DNA of 63,322 nucleotides, taken from assembly GCA_024698325.1 (NCBI GenBank), contig JAILRG010000091.1:1-63322 (forward strand), written 5' to 3'. Origin of the DNA: Treponema sp. (GTDB lineage: Bacteria > Spirochaetota > Spirochaetia > Treponematales > Treponemataceae). Shown here piece after piece: positions 54,479 through 63,322 of the stretch. The notes below the pieces were generated by a model. It was not told where the DNA came from, made no database searches, and saw only the letters and a program-made list of their open reading frames with translations. Both the position numbers and the translations under genes were made by a program. Every line of letters starts with the position of its first letter. The stretch's first letter is position 1.

Positions 54479-57400
54479 CTTCATTCTCCTTATCGAAGCC
54501 GTGGTTTGCCTTATCAATCAGTTCCTGATCGCGTTCAGTAAGAGCAATTCTCTGTCCCTTTGCGTCATAAATCGTAAAGTCCAGAGCCAGACCACGAAGT
54601 TCCTGTACCAGAACGTTGAATGATTCCGGGACGCCTGCCGGTGAAGAGGGGTCACCCTTTACGATTGACTCGTAAATCTTTGAGCGGCCATTCATATCGT
54701 CAGACTTAATCGTCATCATTTCCTGCAGTGTGTTTGCAGCACCGTATGCTTCCAGAGCCCAAACTTCCATCTCACCAAGACGCTGACCACCGAACTGTGC
54801 CTTACCACCCAACGGCTGCTGTGTAACCAGTGAGTACGGACCAGTTGAACGAGCATGCATCTTGTCATCAACAAGGTGATGCAGCTTAAGGAAGTAGATA
54901 ACACCAACGAAAATCGGGTTAACAAACGGCTCACCAGTGCGTCCATCGCGAACAATCTGCTTACAGTCAGGGCTTAAGCCAGCCTGCTTCAGTTTTTCTG
55001 CAATCATTTCCTGACTCGGAGTCTGGAAAGCAGGAGATTCATAGTATTCGTTCAGGTAGCGGCCTGCGATACCCAGCTCAGATTCCATAATCTGACCGAT
55101 GTTCATACGAGAAGGAACACCCAGCGGGTTCAGACAGACATCAAGCGGTGTACCGTCTTCCAGGTACGGCATGTCTTCTTCCGGCAGAATGCGGGCAACG
55201 ACACCCTTGTTACCGTGACGACCAGCCATCTTATCGCCTTCGCGAAGCTTACGCTTGTTGGCAATCAGAACTTTAACCACTTCGTCAACGCCCGGATTCA
55301 GGTCGTCACCTTCGCTTCTCTTAAGGCGCTGTACGTCAATGACAACACCCTCAACACCGTGCGGTACATGCAGAGATGTATCGCGGACTTCGCGTGATTT
55401 TTCACCGAAGATTGCGTTCAAGAGCTTGAATTCCGGTGTAGTCTCAGTTTCTGATTTCGGAGTTACTTTACCTACCAGAATATCACCGGAGCGTACTTTT
55501 GCACCGATGCGGATAACGCCTTCAGCATCCAGATTGTCCAGAGACTTCTCGCTGGTGTTCGGAACATCGCGGGTAATCTTTTCCGGACCAAGCTTGGTTT
55601 CGCGGATTTCTGTCTGGAATTCCTTGATATGGATAGAGGTGTACATATCCTCTTTTACTACGCGGCGGCTGATAAGAACAGCATCCTCGTAGTTATAGCC
55701 ATTCCACGGAACGAATCCAACAAGCAGGTTGCGACCGAGTGAAAGCTCACCGTTAAATGTTGCAGGGCCGTCTGCAAGGACAGCGCCTTTCTTTACTTTT
55801 TCGCCAACCTGTACGGTCGGGCGGTGGTGGTAACAGGTGTCCTGGTTGGTGCGCTGATATTTGAGCAGCTGATACTCTTCGATTGCACCATTGTCATCAC
55901 GCTTAATCTTTACGCAGTCGCTGGTTACCCACACAACTTCGCCATCGTGCTTTGACTTAATCAGAACGCCTGAATCATACGCAGCTTTCTGCTCCATACC
56001 GGTACCGACATACGGCGGCTCCGGGAACAACAGAGGAACGCCCTGGCGCTGCATGTTACATCCCATCAAAGCGCGGTTAGCATCATCATGCTCCAGGAAC
56101 GGAACGAGAGAAGCAGAAACAGAAATAACCTGGCGCGGAGAAACATCCATGTACTGAATGTCTTTTGCGGCACGAGTTGAATAGTCGCCACGATGACGGC
56201 AGGAAACCATTTCTGTCGGGAACGAGCCGTCTTCTTTCATATCCTCGGTAACCTGACCGATGTAGTACTTATCTTCGCCCATAGCGTCGAGGTACTCAAC
56301 TTCGTTAGTAGCCTTGCCGTCTACAACCTTGCGGTACGGAGCTTCAAGGAAGCCATAGTCGTTAACGCGGGTATAAATAGCAAGAGAAACAATCAGACCG
56401 ATGTTCGGACCTTCAGGAGTCTCAATCGGGCACATGCGGCCATAGTGTGTGTAGTGTACATCACGGACTTCGAATCCTGCGCGGTCACGAGAAAGACCAC
56501 CCGGACCTAAAGCGTTCAGACGGCGCTTGTGTGTCAATTCTGCAAGCGGGTTAATCTGATCCATGAACTGAGACAGCTGAGATGAACCGAAGAATTCTTT
56601 AATCTGAGCCACAATCGGTTTGATAGAAATCAGATCCTGCGGCTTCATAGTCTCAGTTTCTTTTACGCTCATACGCTCTTTTGCAATACGATCCATGCGC
56701 GCAAAAGCCTTCTGCAAATCGTTAGTCAAAAGCTCACCGACAGAGCGGATGCGGCGGTTACCCAGGTGATCGATATCATCAAGCGGTTCATTTCCGATGT
56801 ATACCTTAATCAGATATTTCATCGTGCTAATGATGTCGTTCGGAGTAAGCACTACTTCATCAACCGGTTCCTGGAAAATATCAAATTTTTTGTTCAGCTT
56901 GTAGCGACCTACACGACCAAGATCGTAGCGGCGTGACTCGAAGAACATAGTGCGCAAGTCTTTCTTTGCATTTTCCAGAGTCATCGGTTCGCCAGGCTGC
57001 AGGACTGCATAAATTGCAGAAAGAGCATCTTCCAGAGAAGGCTCTTCGTCTTCTGCACCTTCTTTTGAGAACTTAATCTCTTCGCGCTCAAAACAGTTGA
57101 TGAGCATGAGGCTGTCAAGTGACGGATTGTGCTCGTCCTTGTCACCCTTCACTTTGCGTGCATCAAAAATGATAGTCGTGATTTCTGTGATGCCCTGAGA
57201 AATCAAGTCGTCCACATCGTGCAGGCGGAGCGTATAACCAGCTTTGAAAAGCGGTTTTGCATCCGTACCCTCAGTTCCCTTTGCAAAGACCGCACGGGCA
57301 AGAACTTTGTCTACCAGCGCCTCTTTCTTTGAAGGATCTACGATACAGATTTCTGTCTTATAGAATGCATCGATGATTTTTTCACGGGTGCCGAACAGAG

Positions 57401-58037
57401 CGTTACCCTTTTCATCGGTCAGACCACGCAGGAAAATTGTACCGAGAATCTTCTTCTTGCGGTCAATTTTTGCGTAAATAAGCTCTTTCTTCTGGTCAAT
57501 TTCAAATTCAAGCCATGAACCGCGGTACGGAATAATGCGGCTTGAGTAAACGCCTTTTTCGTGATTAAAAATAACACCAGGCGAACGGTGAATCTGAGAA
57601 ACAACGACGCGCTCTGCACCATTGATAATGAATGTGCCACGGTCTGTCATGAGCGGGATGTCACCCATGTAGATATCCTTCTGAAGGATAGCGCCGGTTG
57701 AATGGAAAATCAGGTTAATTCTAGCTTTGAGGGGGACTGAATAGGTAAGGCCCTTTTTCTTGCATTCCTGCTCTGAAAATTTTATGCCAGCTTCGTCAAG
57801 CTCATAAAATTCATATTCCAATGACATATCGCCATTTGGGCTTACAATCGGGAAGATTGAGCGGAACACACCTTCAAGACCTTTGCACTCCAAAGGCTCT
57901 TTGTTGTCCAACTTCTGTTTCTGAAGGAAGCTTTCATAAGACGACAGCTGAATGTCGATAAGATTCGGGATTTCCATAAAATTCTGGATATCTTTCCCGA
58001 TGTACTGACGGTTGATTGTCCGGGTTTTAGCGAACAT
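54471..58037 (-). CDS. rpoB: RNA polymerase subunit beta
   Basis: The product has 1188 residues, shorter than in E. coli, as usual for lineages lacking the proteobacterial inserts. The rifampicin region reads [16 protein letters not shown] and then [13 protein letters not shown]; Asn508 stands where E. coli has Ser531. The C-terminal core [24 protein letters not shown] is intact. The start at 58037 (MFAKTR) follows AGGGGG at good spacing; the frame could also open at an adjacent TTG. A pair of hairpins upstream may attenuate read-through from rplL. Confidence 0.98.
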   Translation of the reverse strand: MFAKTRTINRQYIGKDIQNFMEIPNLIDIQLSSYESFLQKQKLDNKEPLECKGLEGVFRSIFPIVSPNGDMSLEYEFYELDEAGIKFSEQECKKKGLTYSVPLKARINLIFHSTGAILQKDIYMGDIPLMTDRGTFIINGAERVVVSQIHRSPGVIFNHEKGVYSSRIIPYRGSWLEFEIDQKKELIYAKIDRKKKILGTIFLRGLTDEKGNALFGTREKIIDAFYKTEICIVDPSKKEALVDKVLARAVFAKGTEGTDAKPLFKAGYTLRLHDVDDLISQGITEITTIIFDARKVKGDKDEHNPSLDSLMLINCFEREEIKFSKEGAEDEEPSLEDALSAIYAVLQPGEPMTLENAKKDLRTMFFESRRYDLGRVGRYKLNKKFDIFQEPVDEVVLTPNDIISTMKYLIKVYIGNEPLDDIDHLGNRRIRSVGELLTNDLQKAFARMDRIAKERMSVKETETMKPQDLISIKPIVAQIKEFFGSSQLSQFMDQINPLAELTHKRRLNALGPGGLSRDRAGFEVRDVHYTHYGRMCPIETPEGPNIGLIVSLAIYTRVNDYGFLEAPYRKVVDGKATNEVEYLDAMGEDKYYIGQVTEDMKEDGSFPTEMVSCRHRGDYSTRAAKDIQYMDVSPRQVISVSASLVPFLEHDDANRALMGCNMQRQGVPLLFPEPPYVGTGMEQKAAYDSGVLIKSKHDGEVVWVTSDCVKIKRDDNGAIEEYQLLKYQRTNQDTCYHHRPTVQVGEKVKKGAVLADGPATFNGELSLGRNLLVGFVPWNGYNYEDAVLISRRVVKEDMYTSIHIKEFQTEIRETKLGPEKITRDVPNTSEKSLDNLDAEGVIRIGAKVRSGDILVGKVTPKSETETTPEFKLLNAIFGEKSREVRDTSLHVPHGVEGVVIDVQRLKRSEGDDLNPGVDEVVKVLIANKRKLREGDKMAGRHGNKGVVARILPEEDMPYLEDGTPLDVCLNPLGVPSRMNIGQIMESELGIAGRYLNEYYESPAFQTPSQEMIAEKLKQAGLSPDCKQIVRDGRTGEPFVNPIFVGVIYFLKLHHLVDDKMHARSTGPYSLVTQQPLGGKAQFGGQRLGEMEVWALEAYGAANTLQEMMTIKSDDMNGRSKIYESIVKGDPSSPAGVPESFNVLVQELRGLALDFTIYDAKGQRIALTERDQELIDKANHGFDKENEDA

Positions 58038-58176
58038 CAATTCCCCCTGTAGAAGATCTTAGCCACGTTATCTTGCTACACGATATGCACGTCCTGCAAA
58101 ACTTGCACACATACACACGCAGCACAAAATAACCGGCAGTGCCGTTACCGGCAAAACAGTTTTTTAACGCACAAAA

Positions 58177-58210
58177 GCTTACGGGAAAAGAATACACCTC
58201 TCCCGTAAGC
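58177..58210 (-). repeat. second hairpin in the rplL-rpoB gap
   Basis: GCTTACGGG/CCCGTAAGC, 9 bp, loop 16, followed on the minus strand by a T-rich tract. It could act together with the element at 58216-58265. Confidence 0.6.
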
Positions 58211-58215
58211 GAAAA

Positions 58216-58265
58216 ACCAAAAAATAAAGTTTTTCAGAACTGAAAGCTACCGCATTTCAGTTCTG
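58216..58265 (-). terminator. attenuator between rplL and rpoB
   Basis: Perfect 11-bp stem CAGAACTGAAA/TTTCAGTTCTG (58235-58245 with 58255-58265), then on the minus strand AAAAACTTTATTTTTT. Partial termination at this place is known in E. coli, and here it would also set polymerase below ribosomal protein output. Confidence 0.75.
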
Positions 58266-58292
58266 CCATATCTTCCGTTGCCGAAAGAAATG

Positions 58293-58670
58293 TTATTTCT
58301 TAGAAGCCTTACCACCAGCAGCGGTCAGGTCAGCAATCATCTTGTCAGCATCAGCCTTGCTTACGCCCTCTTTAACAACTTTCGGTGCGCCTTCAACCAG
58401 AGCTTTTGCTTCACCCAGACCGAGGCCTGTGATTTCGCGGATAGCTTTGATAACCGGGATCTTTTTAGCTGCATCGAAGCCTTCGAGTGTAACAGTGAAT
58501 TCTGTCTGCTCTTCAGCAGCAGCTGCACCACCAGCTGCAGGACCAGCTGCTACAGCAACAGCTGCTGTAACGCCGAATTTTTCTTCCATTGCTTTAACGA
58601 GTTCTGAAGCTTCGAGAACTGTCATAGATGCGATTGCGTCAAGAATCTGATCATTTGTAAGAGCTGCCAT
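58293..58670 (-). CDS. rplL: 50S ribosomal protein L7/L12
   Basis: The product has 125 residues, complete. It has an N-terminal dimerisation helix pair ([34 protein letters not shown]), an Ala/Gly hinge (about 36-53) and the factor-binding C-terminal domain ([27 protein letters not shown]). It forms the stalk that recruits EF-G and EF-Tu. GGAG precedes the ATG. Confidence 0.98.
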   Translation of the reverse strand: MAALTNDQILDAIASMTVLEASELVKAMEEKFGVTAAVAVAAGPAAGGAAAAEEQTEFTVTLEGFDAAKKIPVIKAIREITGLGLGEAKALVEGAPKVVKEGVSKADADKMIADLTAAGGKASKK

Positions 58671-58862
58671 ATTATCTTCTCCTAAATAGGCATGGCTTGT
58701 TTTTCAAGCCGAATAATGTTAGCGGGCGATATAAACTACATCGCTACATCCGCTTATATATTCACAGCGCTAAGCACTGTGTTTGTGCGGACAGTCCGAC
58801 AGCGATATGAAGTCTGACCGCACAGTAACAGAAAGCGTTTCTGCAACAAAACGCTGCTGCAA
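58671..58862. other. rplJ-rplL spacer with small hairpins
   Basis: Holds GGCTTG/CAAGCC with loop of five T (58694-58710), just upstream of the rplL ribosome site, and AGCGTTT/AAACGCT (58834-58855) right after the rplJ stop. No gene. L12 must be made in excess of L10, so translational or stability control is plausible. Confidence 0.55.
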
Positions 58863-59381
58863 CTACTCGTTGCCGCCTTCTGCTGACTTTTTGTCCACGT
58901 ATGCCTGCAAGGTAGCGGCCAGTTTCTGAGCCGGACCGTTGATAGCAGACATAAGCATTGCGATAAGCTGTTTCTTTCCAGGAACCTTTGAGAAGGCCTC
59001 GATTTTTGCAGCATCGTACACTTCGTTGCCAACGTAAGCACCCTTCACTTTGAGAGCGGGGGTATCTTTTGCAAAGTCAAACATGACTTTTGCAGCTTCG
59101 TTTGAATCTTCCTTAGCCATTGCGATAGCAGTCGGGCCAGTCAGATAGTCAGCAACGCCTTCAATCTTCATTTCGTCGAAAGCAACGCGTGCAAAGTTAT
59201 TCTTAACAACCTTGAGCGGAACTTCCTTTTCACGAAGCTTGTCGCGAAGAGCAGTAATCTGCTCTACAGTAAGACCGCGGTAATCAGCAAAAATGAAGTC
59301 ATTGTATGCTGAGAAAGCTTCTTTGGTAGCTTCAATAGCCGCTGTTTTAGCAGGCTGGAGTTTTTTTGCTTTGATAGCCAT
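58863..59381 (-). CDS. rplJ: 50S ribosomal protein L10
   Basis: The product has 172 residues. FADYRGLTVEQITALRDKLREKEVPLKVVKNNFARVAF is the conserved rRNA-binding part. The C-terminal helix binds L12 dimers. Only 3 nt separate it from rplA. Confidence 0.97.
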   Translation of the reverse strand: MAIKAKKLQPAKTAAIEATKEAFSAYNDFIFADYRGLTVEQITALRDKLREKEVPLKVVKNNFARVAFDEMKIEGVADYLTGPTAIAMAKEDSNEAAKVMFDFAKDTPALKVKGAYVGNEVYDAAKIEAFSKVPGKKQLIAMLMSAINGPAQKLAATLQAYVDKKSAEGGNE

Positions 59382-59384
59382 AGA

Positions 59385-60062
59385 TTATGCCTCCACCTTG
59401 TGTTCAACCCAAACGCCAGGGCCCATTGAAGAACTTACTGACACAGAGCGAACGAAATCTGCCTTTGCGTCAACCGGCTTTTTGCGGTCAATTTCAGCAA
59501 GGAGTGTTGCAACGTTCTCAGAAACCTTAGCAGGATCCATAGAAACCTTACCGACAGCAATGTGAATAATGCCTTCTTTGTCAGCGCGGAATTCTGTACG
59601 ACCCTTTTTCAGCTCAGTAATTGCAGCTGCAATGTCGTTAGTAACAGTACCAGTCTTCGGGTTCGGCATCAAACCTTTGCGACCGAGAACCATACCCAGA
59701 CGACCTACATCTTTCATCATATCGGGAGTAGCAACAGCGATATCAAAATCAAGCCAGCCGCCCTTTACTTTCTCGATGTATTCCTGACCTGCGTATGCAG
59801 CACCTGCATCCAGAGCCTCTTTTGCACGCTCGTCGCGGCAGAATACGAGGACTTTCTTCTCTGCAGTAAACTGATTCGGGAAAACCAGTGTATCGCGCAC
59901 AGTCTGGCTCTTTCCGAGCTTCAGTGCAACGTGTGCTTCTACAGTTTCATCGAACTTAACATAGTGAAGTTCTTTAACAAGCTCACAAGCCTTAGCAACG
60001 TCATAGCGCTGCGTGGGGTCATATTTTTTCAGAGATTCACGATATTTCTTGCCGTGTTTCAT
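59385..60062 (-). CDS. rplA: 50S ribosomal protein L1
   Basis: The product has 225 residues, two-domain L1, starting MKHGKKYRESLKKYDPTQRYDVAKACELVKEL. KGLMPNPKTGTVTNDIAAAI is the signature. In many bacteria L1 also binds the rplK-rplA leader and represses its own synthesis; a matching leader structure is not provable here. It starts 2 nt after the rplK stop. Confidence 0.98.
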   Translation of the reverse strand: MKHGKKYRESLKKYDPTQRYDVAKACELVKELHYVKFDETVEAHVALKLGKSQTVRDTLVFPNQFTAEKKVLVFCRDERAKEALDAGAAYAGQEYIEKVKGGWLDFDIAVATPDMMKDVGRLGMVLGRKGLMPNPKTGTVTNDIAAAITELKKGRTEFRADKEGIIHIAVGKVSMDPAKVSENVATLLAEIDRKKPVDAKADFVRSVSVSSSMGPGVWVEHKVEA

Positions 60063-60064
60063 TA

Positions 60065-60496
60065 CTAAGCCTCCACCTCAACGCCCATACTGCGTGCAGT
60101 ACCAGCGACGATTTTCTTTGCTGCTTCAAGGTCATTTGCGTTTACATCAGGCAGCTTTGTCTTTGCAATTTCTTCAAGCTGAGCCTGTGTAAGCTTACCA
60201 ACCTTGTCGCGAAGCGGGTTTCCAGCACCCTTGTCCAGCTTAAGCGCTTTCTTGATAAGAACAGCAGCCGGCGGTGTCTTCAGGATGAATGTGTAAGACT
60301 TGTCCTGATAAACAGTAATGACGACCGGGATAATCAATCCCTTTTCCATTGATTTGGTTCTGTCATTGAATTCCTGAACGAACTTCGGTGCAGAAACACC
60401 GTGAGGTCCAAGAGCAGGGCCAATCGGCGGGGCCGGAGTAGCAGATCCTGCCGGGCACTGTAATTTAATGACAGCTGTAACCTTTTTTGTAGCCAT
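60065..60496 (-). CDS. rplK: 50S ribosomal protein L11
   Basis: The product has 143 residues, complete. [24 protein letters not shown] is the conserved N-terminal loop that contacts the GTPase-associated rRNA and thiopeptides. The ATG is preceded by AAAGGAG. The 153-nt leader after nusG holds a hairpin at 60610-60631. Confidence 0.98.
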   Translation of the reverse strand: MATKKVTAVIKLQCPAGSATPAPPIGPALGPHGVSAPKFVQEFNDRTKSMEKGLIIPVVITVYQDKSYTFILKTPPAAVLIKKALKLDKGAGNPLRDKVGKLTQAQLEEIAKTKLPDVNANDLEAAKKIVAGTARSMGVEVEA

Positions 60497-60609
60497 AAAA
60501 CAGCTCCTTTAGTTGGTGGTGAATCCGGTCTTACACACTGCATGCAGGCTGCCGGTTCTAGCGAAACGCCTTAATCCAACGGATATGCGTCTCTCCCAAA
60601 TATAGGAAA

Positions 60610-60631
60610 GAGCAGGATTTATCTCCTGCTC
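60610..60631 (-). repeat. hairpin between nusG and rplK
   Basis: GAGCAGGA/TCCTGCTC, 8 bp, loop 6, followed on the minus strand by TTTCC. A weak terminator or processing site. Confidence 0.55.
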
Positions 60632-60649
60632 AATTCTATGCGTAAATAA

Positions 60650-61210
60650 TTAGTAAACTTTTTCGACCTGAGAGAAGTCAACCTCAACCGGAGTAGCACG
60701 GCCGAATATTTCAACACGAACGCGAAGCTTAGTCTTTTCAACATTAACTTCTTCGATTTTACCAGAGAATCCAGCAAAAGCACCTTCGCTGATTTTTACC
60801 AAATCTCCAAGTTCAAAACTCTTCCCAGAAGCAACAGCAGGGCGGGCAACAGTATCCAAAAGCCCCTGCACAGACTCTGTATCCTTACGGCTTAACGGAC
60901 GCGGGCGAGCACTGGGAGCAGTGCAAACAAAACCTGTAACTCCGTCAATTCTGCGAAGCTCTGAACAGGTTTCTTTCCATCCCAAATCCGGTAAATCCAT
61001 CTCAAGATATACATATCCGTCATACAAAACAGTAGAACGAGGACGTTTCTTACCATTTTTCATAACTTCTACAGTTTCCTGAACAGGAACACGAACGTCA
61101 GTTATAATTGCAGAATCCAGCTCTTTAGCATCAAGCATTCTGCGAATCGTGCTTTCAATCTTTTTTTCCCGGCCAGTAAATACAGCCAGAATATACCAGT
61201 TCTTTGACAT
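60650..61210 (-). CDS. nusG: transcription factor NusG
   Basis: The product has 186 residues. It has an NGN domain (NWYILAVFTGREKKIESTI, then DGYVYLEMDLPDLGW) and a C-terminal KOW domain (GDLVKISEGAFAGFSGKIEEVN). It binds RNA polymerase and links it to Rho or to the ribosome. It follows secE by 8 nt. Its usual VRxTPxVxGFVG region reads RIDGVTGFVCTAPSARPRPL, normal for spirochaetes as far as can be judged. Confidence 0.97.
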   Translation of the reverse strand: MSKNWYILAVFTGREKKIESTIRRMLDAKELDSAIITDVRVPVQETVEVMKNGKKRPRSTVLYDGYVYLEMDLPDLGWKETCSELRRIDGVTGFVCTAPSARPRPLSRKDTESVQGLLDTVARPAVASGKSFELGDLVKISEGAFAGFSGKIEEVNVEKTKLRVRVEIFGRATPVEVDFSQVEKVY

Positions 61211-61218
61211 GGACGCCC

Positions 61219-61398
61219 CTAGAACACAATTCTCATACCTGTTGTGAACAGGAGATCAAGAGCACCAAGAACTACTGCAATAATTACCGTAGAAACAATA
61301 ACAACTTTCACAGAGGAAACGACATCATCACGGCTGGGCCATTCAACCTTTCTTAATTCCACACCGCATTCTTTGAAAAAACCAAAAATTTTATTCAT
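61219..61398 (-). CDS. secE: preprotein translocase subunit SecE
   Basis: The product has 59 residues and one membrane helix (about 30-52). VELRKVEWPSRDDVVSSVKVVIV is the SecE signature just before it. SecE clamps SecY in the translocon. Two ATG codons are adjacent; the second is chosen because GAGG then lies 6 nt away. It directly follows tRNA-Trp. Confidence 0.95.
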   Translation of the reverse strand: MNKIFGFFKECGVELRKVEWPSRDDVVSSVKVVIVSTVIIAVVLGALDLLFTTGMRIVF

Positions 61399-61422
61399 CA
61401 TAGTCCTCTTTGATTAAAAATA

Positions 61423-61495
61423 CAGGCCCGGCAGGATTTGAACCCGCGACACTCGGTTTTGGAGACCGATGCTCTACCAGCTGAACTACAGGCCT
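61423..61495 (-). tRNA. trnW: tRNA-Trp (anticodon CCA)
   Basis: 73 nt, full cloverleaf. The acceptor arm is AGGCCTG with CGGGCCT plus discriminator G. The anticodon stem TCGGT/ACCGA encloses loop CTCCAAA, and the T loop is GTTCAAATCC. CCA is not encoded. It lies between rpmG and secE, the order common in many bacteria. Confidence 0.96.
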
Positions 61496-61542
61496 AAGAA
61501 ATATATTTAGCTGCCAGAGACTTCCAGCAGCTTAATACACAA

Positions 61543-61719
61543 TTATTTTGCTTTAGTTTCTTTATGCAGAACCTCTTTGCGGCAGAACGGGCAATACTTA
61601 TTCTTCTCAAGCTTACCCTGAATGTTCTTGCGGTTCTTAGTAGTAGTATAATTCTTACGCTTACATTCTGTGCACTGAAGAGCGATGATATCTACAGAAC
61701 CCTTTTTCTTGCTTGACAT
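61543..61719 (-). CDS. rpmG: 50S ribosomal protein L33
   Basis: The product has 58 residues, too short for usual open-frame cutoffs. It starts [16 protein letters not shown] and has CTEC and CPFC pairs, so this is the zinc-binding form. AGGAGA precedes the ATG at 61719. It sits between two tRNA genes and is probably co-transcribed with them. Confidence 0.95.
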   Translation of the reverse strand: MSSKKKGSVDIIALQCTECKRKNYTTTKNRKNIQGKLEKNKYCPFCRKEVLHKETKAK

Positions 61720-61745
61720 ATTTATCTCCTGTTTTTAAGAGTTAA

Positions 61746-61818
61746 AGCTCTCAAACGGAATCGAACCGTTGACCTCAGCACTACCAATGCTGTGCTCTAC
61801 CAACTGAGCTATAAGAGC
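61746..61818 (-). tRNA. trnT: tRNA-Thr (anticodon GGT)
   Basis: 73 nt cloverleaf. The acceptor arm is GCTCTTA with TGAGAGC and discriminator T. The anticodon stem CAGCA/TGCTG encloses loop TTGGTAG, and the T loop is GGTTCGATTCC. CCA is not encoded. It is the first gene after the promoter at 61843-61871. Confidence 0.96.
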
Positions 61819-61842
61819 AGATACATCGTAATGTGTTTTTGA

Positions 61843-61871
61843 AATATACCTATTGAGACAAAATTAGTCAA
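61843..61871 (-). promoter_or_regulatory. promoter of the tRNA-rpmG-secE-nusG-ribosomal block
   Basis: On the minus strand TTGACT (61866-61871), 17 nt, TATATT (61843-61848), 25 nt before tRNA-Thr. Confidence 0.75.
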
Positions 61872-62000
61872 GGGCAAACACTAGATATTTTGACTTATTA
61901 TCTCGAATTCCTGCATAAAGATACACCGTTTACGCCCCCACCGCAACTTCAAGTGGTAATTAAAATCGATTTGTGATATTGTAGGCGTACGAGGTTACAA

Positions 62001-62879
62001 GTGAGCATCGATTCCTTAGTTGATAAAATTCTGCTGTCATATAAAGAATTTGGCAGCGTAAACTGCGCCGGACCGGACAGCTTTCCCAACAGGGAAAACG
62101 TCGTAACAGTGCTACAGAACTTACAGAGCCTGATTTTCCCCGGTTACCGCACCGCAGAGACATTTGACGCACAAAACATCCGCTACATAACCGGCCAGCG
62201 CGTAAACTGTATCATCACCATGCTGACAAAAGAAATACAAAAAGCGCTCATATACGAAGTTTCCAGAAATACAGATAAAACCGATGACCCGAGACAGTCG
62301 CACTGCTTTACCCTTGCAGAGACAACAGCCGTTGCATTAATCAACGAGTTGCCGGAAATCAGAAGAACGCTCCTGACCGACGTACAGGCCTTATTCAAGG
62401 GAGATCCGGCGGCAAAAAGCGACGAAGAAGTCATCGTTTCCTATCCCGGCCTGGAAGCAATCATCGTATACCGCATAGCTCATTTTCTATACGTAAACGG
62501 AGTTCCTGTTATACCGCGCATTATGAGCGAACACGTACACGGAAAGACGGGTATAGACATTCACCCGGGCGCAACCATCGGAGAAAGCTTCTTTATTGAC
62601 CACGGCACCGGCATCGTCATTGGCGAAACAAGCGTTATTGGAAAAAACGTAAAGATTTACCAGGGTGTCACGCTGGGAGCCTTAAGCGTTAAAAAGGAGC
62701 TGATGGACAAAAAGCGCCACCCCACAGTAGAAGATGACGTAACAATTTATGCAAATGCAACGATTCTCGGTGGCAAAACTGTCATCGGAAAAGGAAGCAT
62801 TATCGGCGGCAACACGTGGATAACGCATTCAGTTCCCGCAAACTCCACCATTTCGCAGGACGACAAACAAATTCGCTGA
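62001..62879 (+). CDS. cysE: serine O-acetyltransferase
   Basis: The enzyme acetylates L-serine with acetyl-CoA for cysteine synthesis. The product has 292 residues. A helical N-terminal part (about 1-165) is followed by a left-handed beta-helix (about 180-285): DIHPGATIGESFFIDHGTGIVIGETSVIGKNVKIYQGVTLGA, with the catalytic His in DHGTG, then RHPTVEDDVTIYANATILGGKTVIGKGSIIGGN. The length and N-terminus fit the EpsC-like class rather than short CysE. The start is GTG with GAGG 6 nt upstream. It stands alone between divergent and convergent neighbours. Confidence 0.94.
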   Translation: MSIDSLVDKILLSYKEFGSVNCAGPDSFPNRENVVTVLQNLQSLIFPGYRTAETFDAQNIRYITGQRVNCIITMLTKEIQKALIYEVSRNTDKTDDPRQSHCFTLAETTAVALINELPEIRRTLLTDVQALFKGDPAAKSDEEVIVSYPGLEAIIVYRIAHFLYVNGVPVIPRIMSEHVHGKTGIDIHPGATIGESFFIDHGTGIVIGETSVIGKNVKIYQGVTLGALSVKKELMDKKRHPTVEDDVTIYANATILGGKTVIGKGSIIGGNTWITHSVPANSTISQDDKQIR

Positions 62880-62902
62880 TTTTACCCGACAGCATTAGCT
62901 AC

Positions 62903-62951
62903 ACAAAAAAAACAGCCGGCACGGCAGGTCTGCACCTGCAATACCGGCTGT
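62903..62951 (-). terminator. terminator of the gene at the window's right end
   Basis: ACAGCCGG/CCGGCTGT (62912-62919 with 62944-62951) encloses a second stem GCAGGT/ACCTGC. On the minus strand it is followed by eight T. Confidence 0.85.
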
Positions 62952-62965
62952 CGCTGTTTATGAGG

Positions 62966-63322
62966 CTACTCGGTAAGCCACTTACCGAATTCCAGGTTCG
63001 TGCCAAGATAGCCGACGACCGGAATGCCCGCTGAGTCGAAGTCGAGACAGACTTGCTGGAACTTAGGACTGCCGCCCTGTGCGGGATCCACAGACGGCAC
63101 TGTCATATATTCCCAACCTGTAGCCGTGTAATTCGTTTCTGAATCCACACCCGCGCTTATACTTCCGATAACATTATTGGCAACGGCAAGTTTAATTGCA
63201 TCCCTGCCACCAGTTTCAGATGAATTGTAGTATGCAATGACAGGCTTGTTGTAATAAGGATGCCCTTCAGTCTCATCAATCTTAATACTCGTCCAGTTTC
63301 CGACAGAACCTGCTGCATCAAC
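62966..63322 (-). CDS. C-terminal part of unrecognised, probably exported protein
   Basis: The frame enters from the window edge and gives 118 residues to TAG at 62966-62968; the start lies outside. The part seen is rich in Gly, Asn, Ser, Thr and Tyr with repeated beta-strand phrases (KPVIAYYNSSETGGRDAIKLAVANN, then IPVVGYLGTNLEFGKWLTE). The repeated PVIAYYN / PVVGYLG pattern suggests blades of a propeller-like or repetitive surface protein. No family is recognised. The terminator at 62903 ends its transcript. Confidence 0.6.
   Translation of the reverse strand, partial: VDAAGSVGNWTSIKIDETEGHPYYNKPVIAYYNSSETGGRDAIKLAVANNVIGSISAGVDSETNYTATGWEYMTVPSVDPAQGGSPKFQQVCLDFDSAGIPVVGYLGTNLEFGKWLTE

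Overview
The window is bacterial chromosome, dense in genes and of moderate GC, and most likely comes from a Treponema-type spirochaete. The signs are a very large coiled-coil protein with one N-terminal membrane helix, a mitochondrial-type EF-G outside the str operon, Asn at the rifampicin position of RpoB, a BMP-type ABC importer laid out like treponemal rfuABCD, and many TRAP and outer-membrane genes. The uronate and pectin genes suggest a gut or rumen plant-polysaccharide user. That last point is inference, and no rRNA is present to settle the species.

Region 1 (1-7.9 kb) is a uronate locus. Two divergent TRAP transporters flank a GntR/FadR-type regulator, and the left operon ends in uxuA (mannonate dehydratase, cut by the window edge). 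A 12-bp near-palindrome occurs at all three promoters. Both TRAP operons carry a terminator between the binding-protein gene and the permease genes. Region 2 (7.9-13.2 kb) has an ACT-domain protein, a rhomboid protease, lrgAB, gdhA, an outer-membrane protein and a small COG2426 exporter. Region 3 (13.4-20.5 kb) has a chemotaxis receptor and a four-gene GldA/GldF/GldG/DUF4340 ABC operon. Region 4 (20.6-30.2 kb) has a lipid kinase, a DUF2281/PIN toxin-antitoxin pair, polA with an in-frame hairpin-rich insert, coaE, a SPOR protein, a probable beta-barrel and an SGNH esterase with SLH-like repeats.

Region 5 (30.4-38.5 kb) has fusA coupled to an unknown P-loop protein, a membrane protein, fhs, and a GH2 glycosidase. 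Region 6 (38.6-43.7 kb) is a MarR-controlled BMP-type ABC importer (nucleoside or riboflavin class). Region 7 (43.7-49.1 kb) has the 1551-residue coiled-coil protein, with 32 tandem 11-residue repeats, and a HAD phosphatase. Region 8 (49.2-61.9 kb, minus strand) is the transcription-translation block tRNA-Thr, rpmG, tRNA-Trp, secE, nusG, rplKAJL, rpoBC, rpsL, rpsG. Region 9 has serine acetyltransferase and the 3' end of an unknown probable surface protein.

Two genome-style patterns stand out. Seven genes lack a Shine-Dalgarno and carry a -10-like hexamer only 5-7 nt before ATG, which suggests leaderless mRNAs. Several operons end in groups of strong hairpins that begin at or overlap the stop codon and differ in sequence from site to site.
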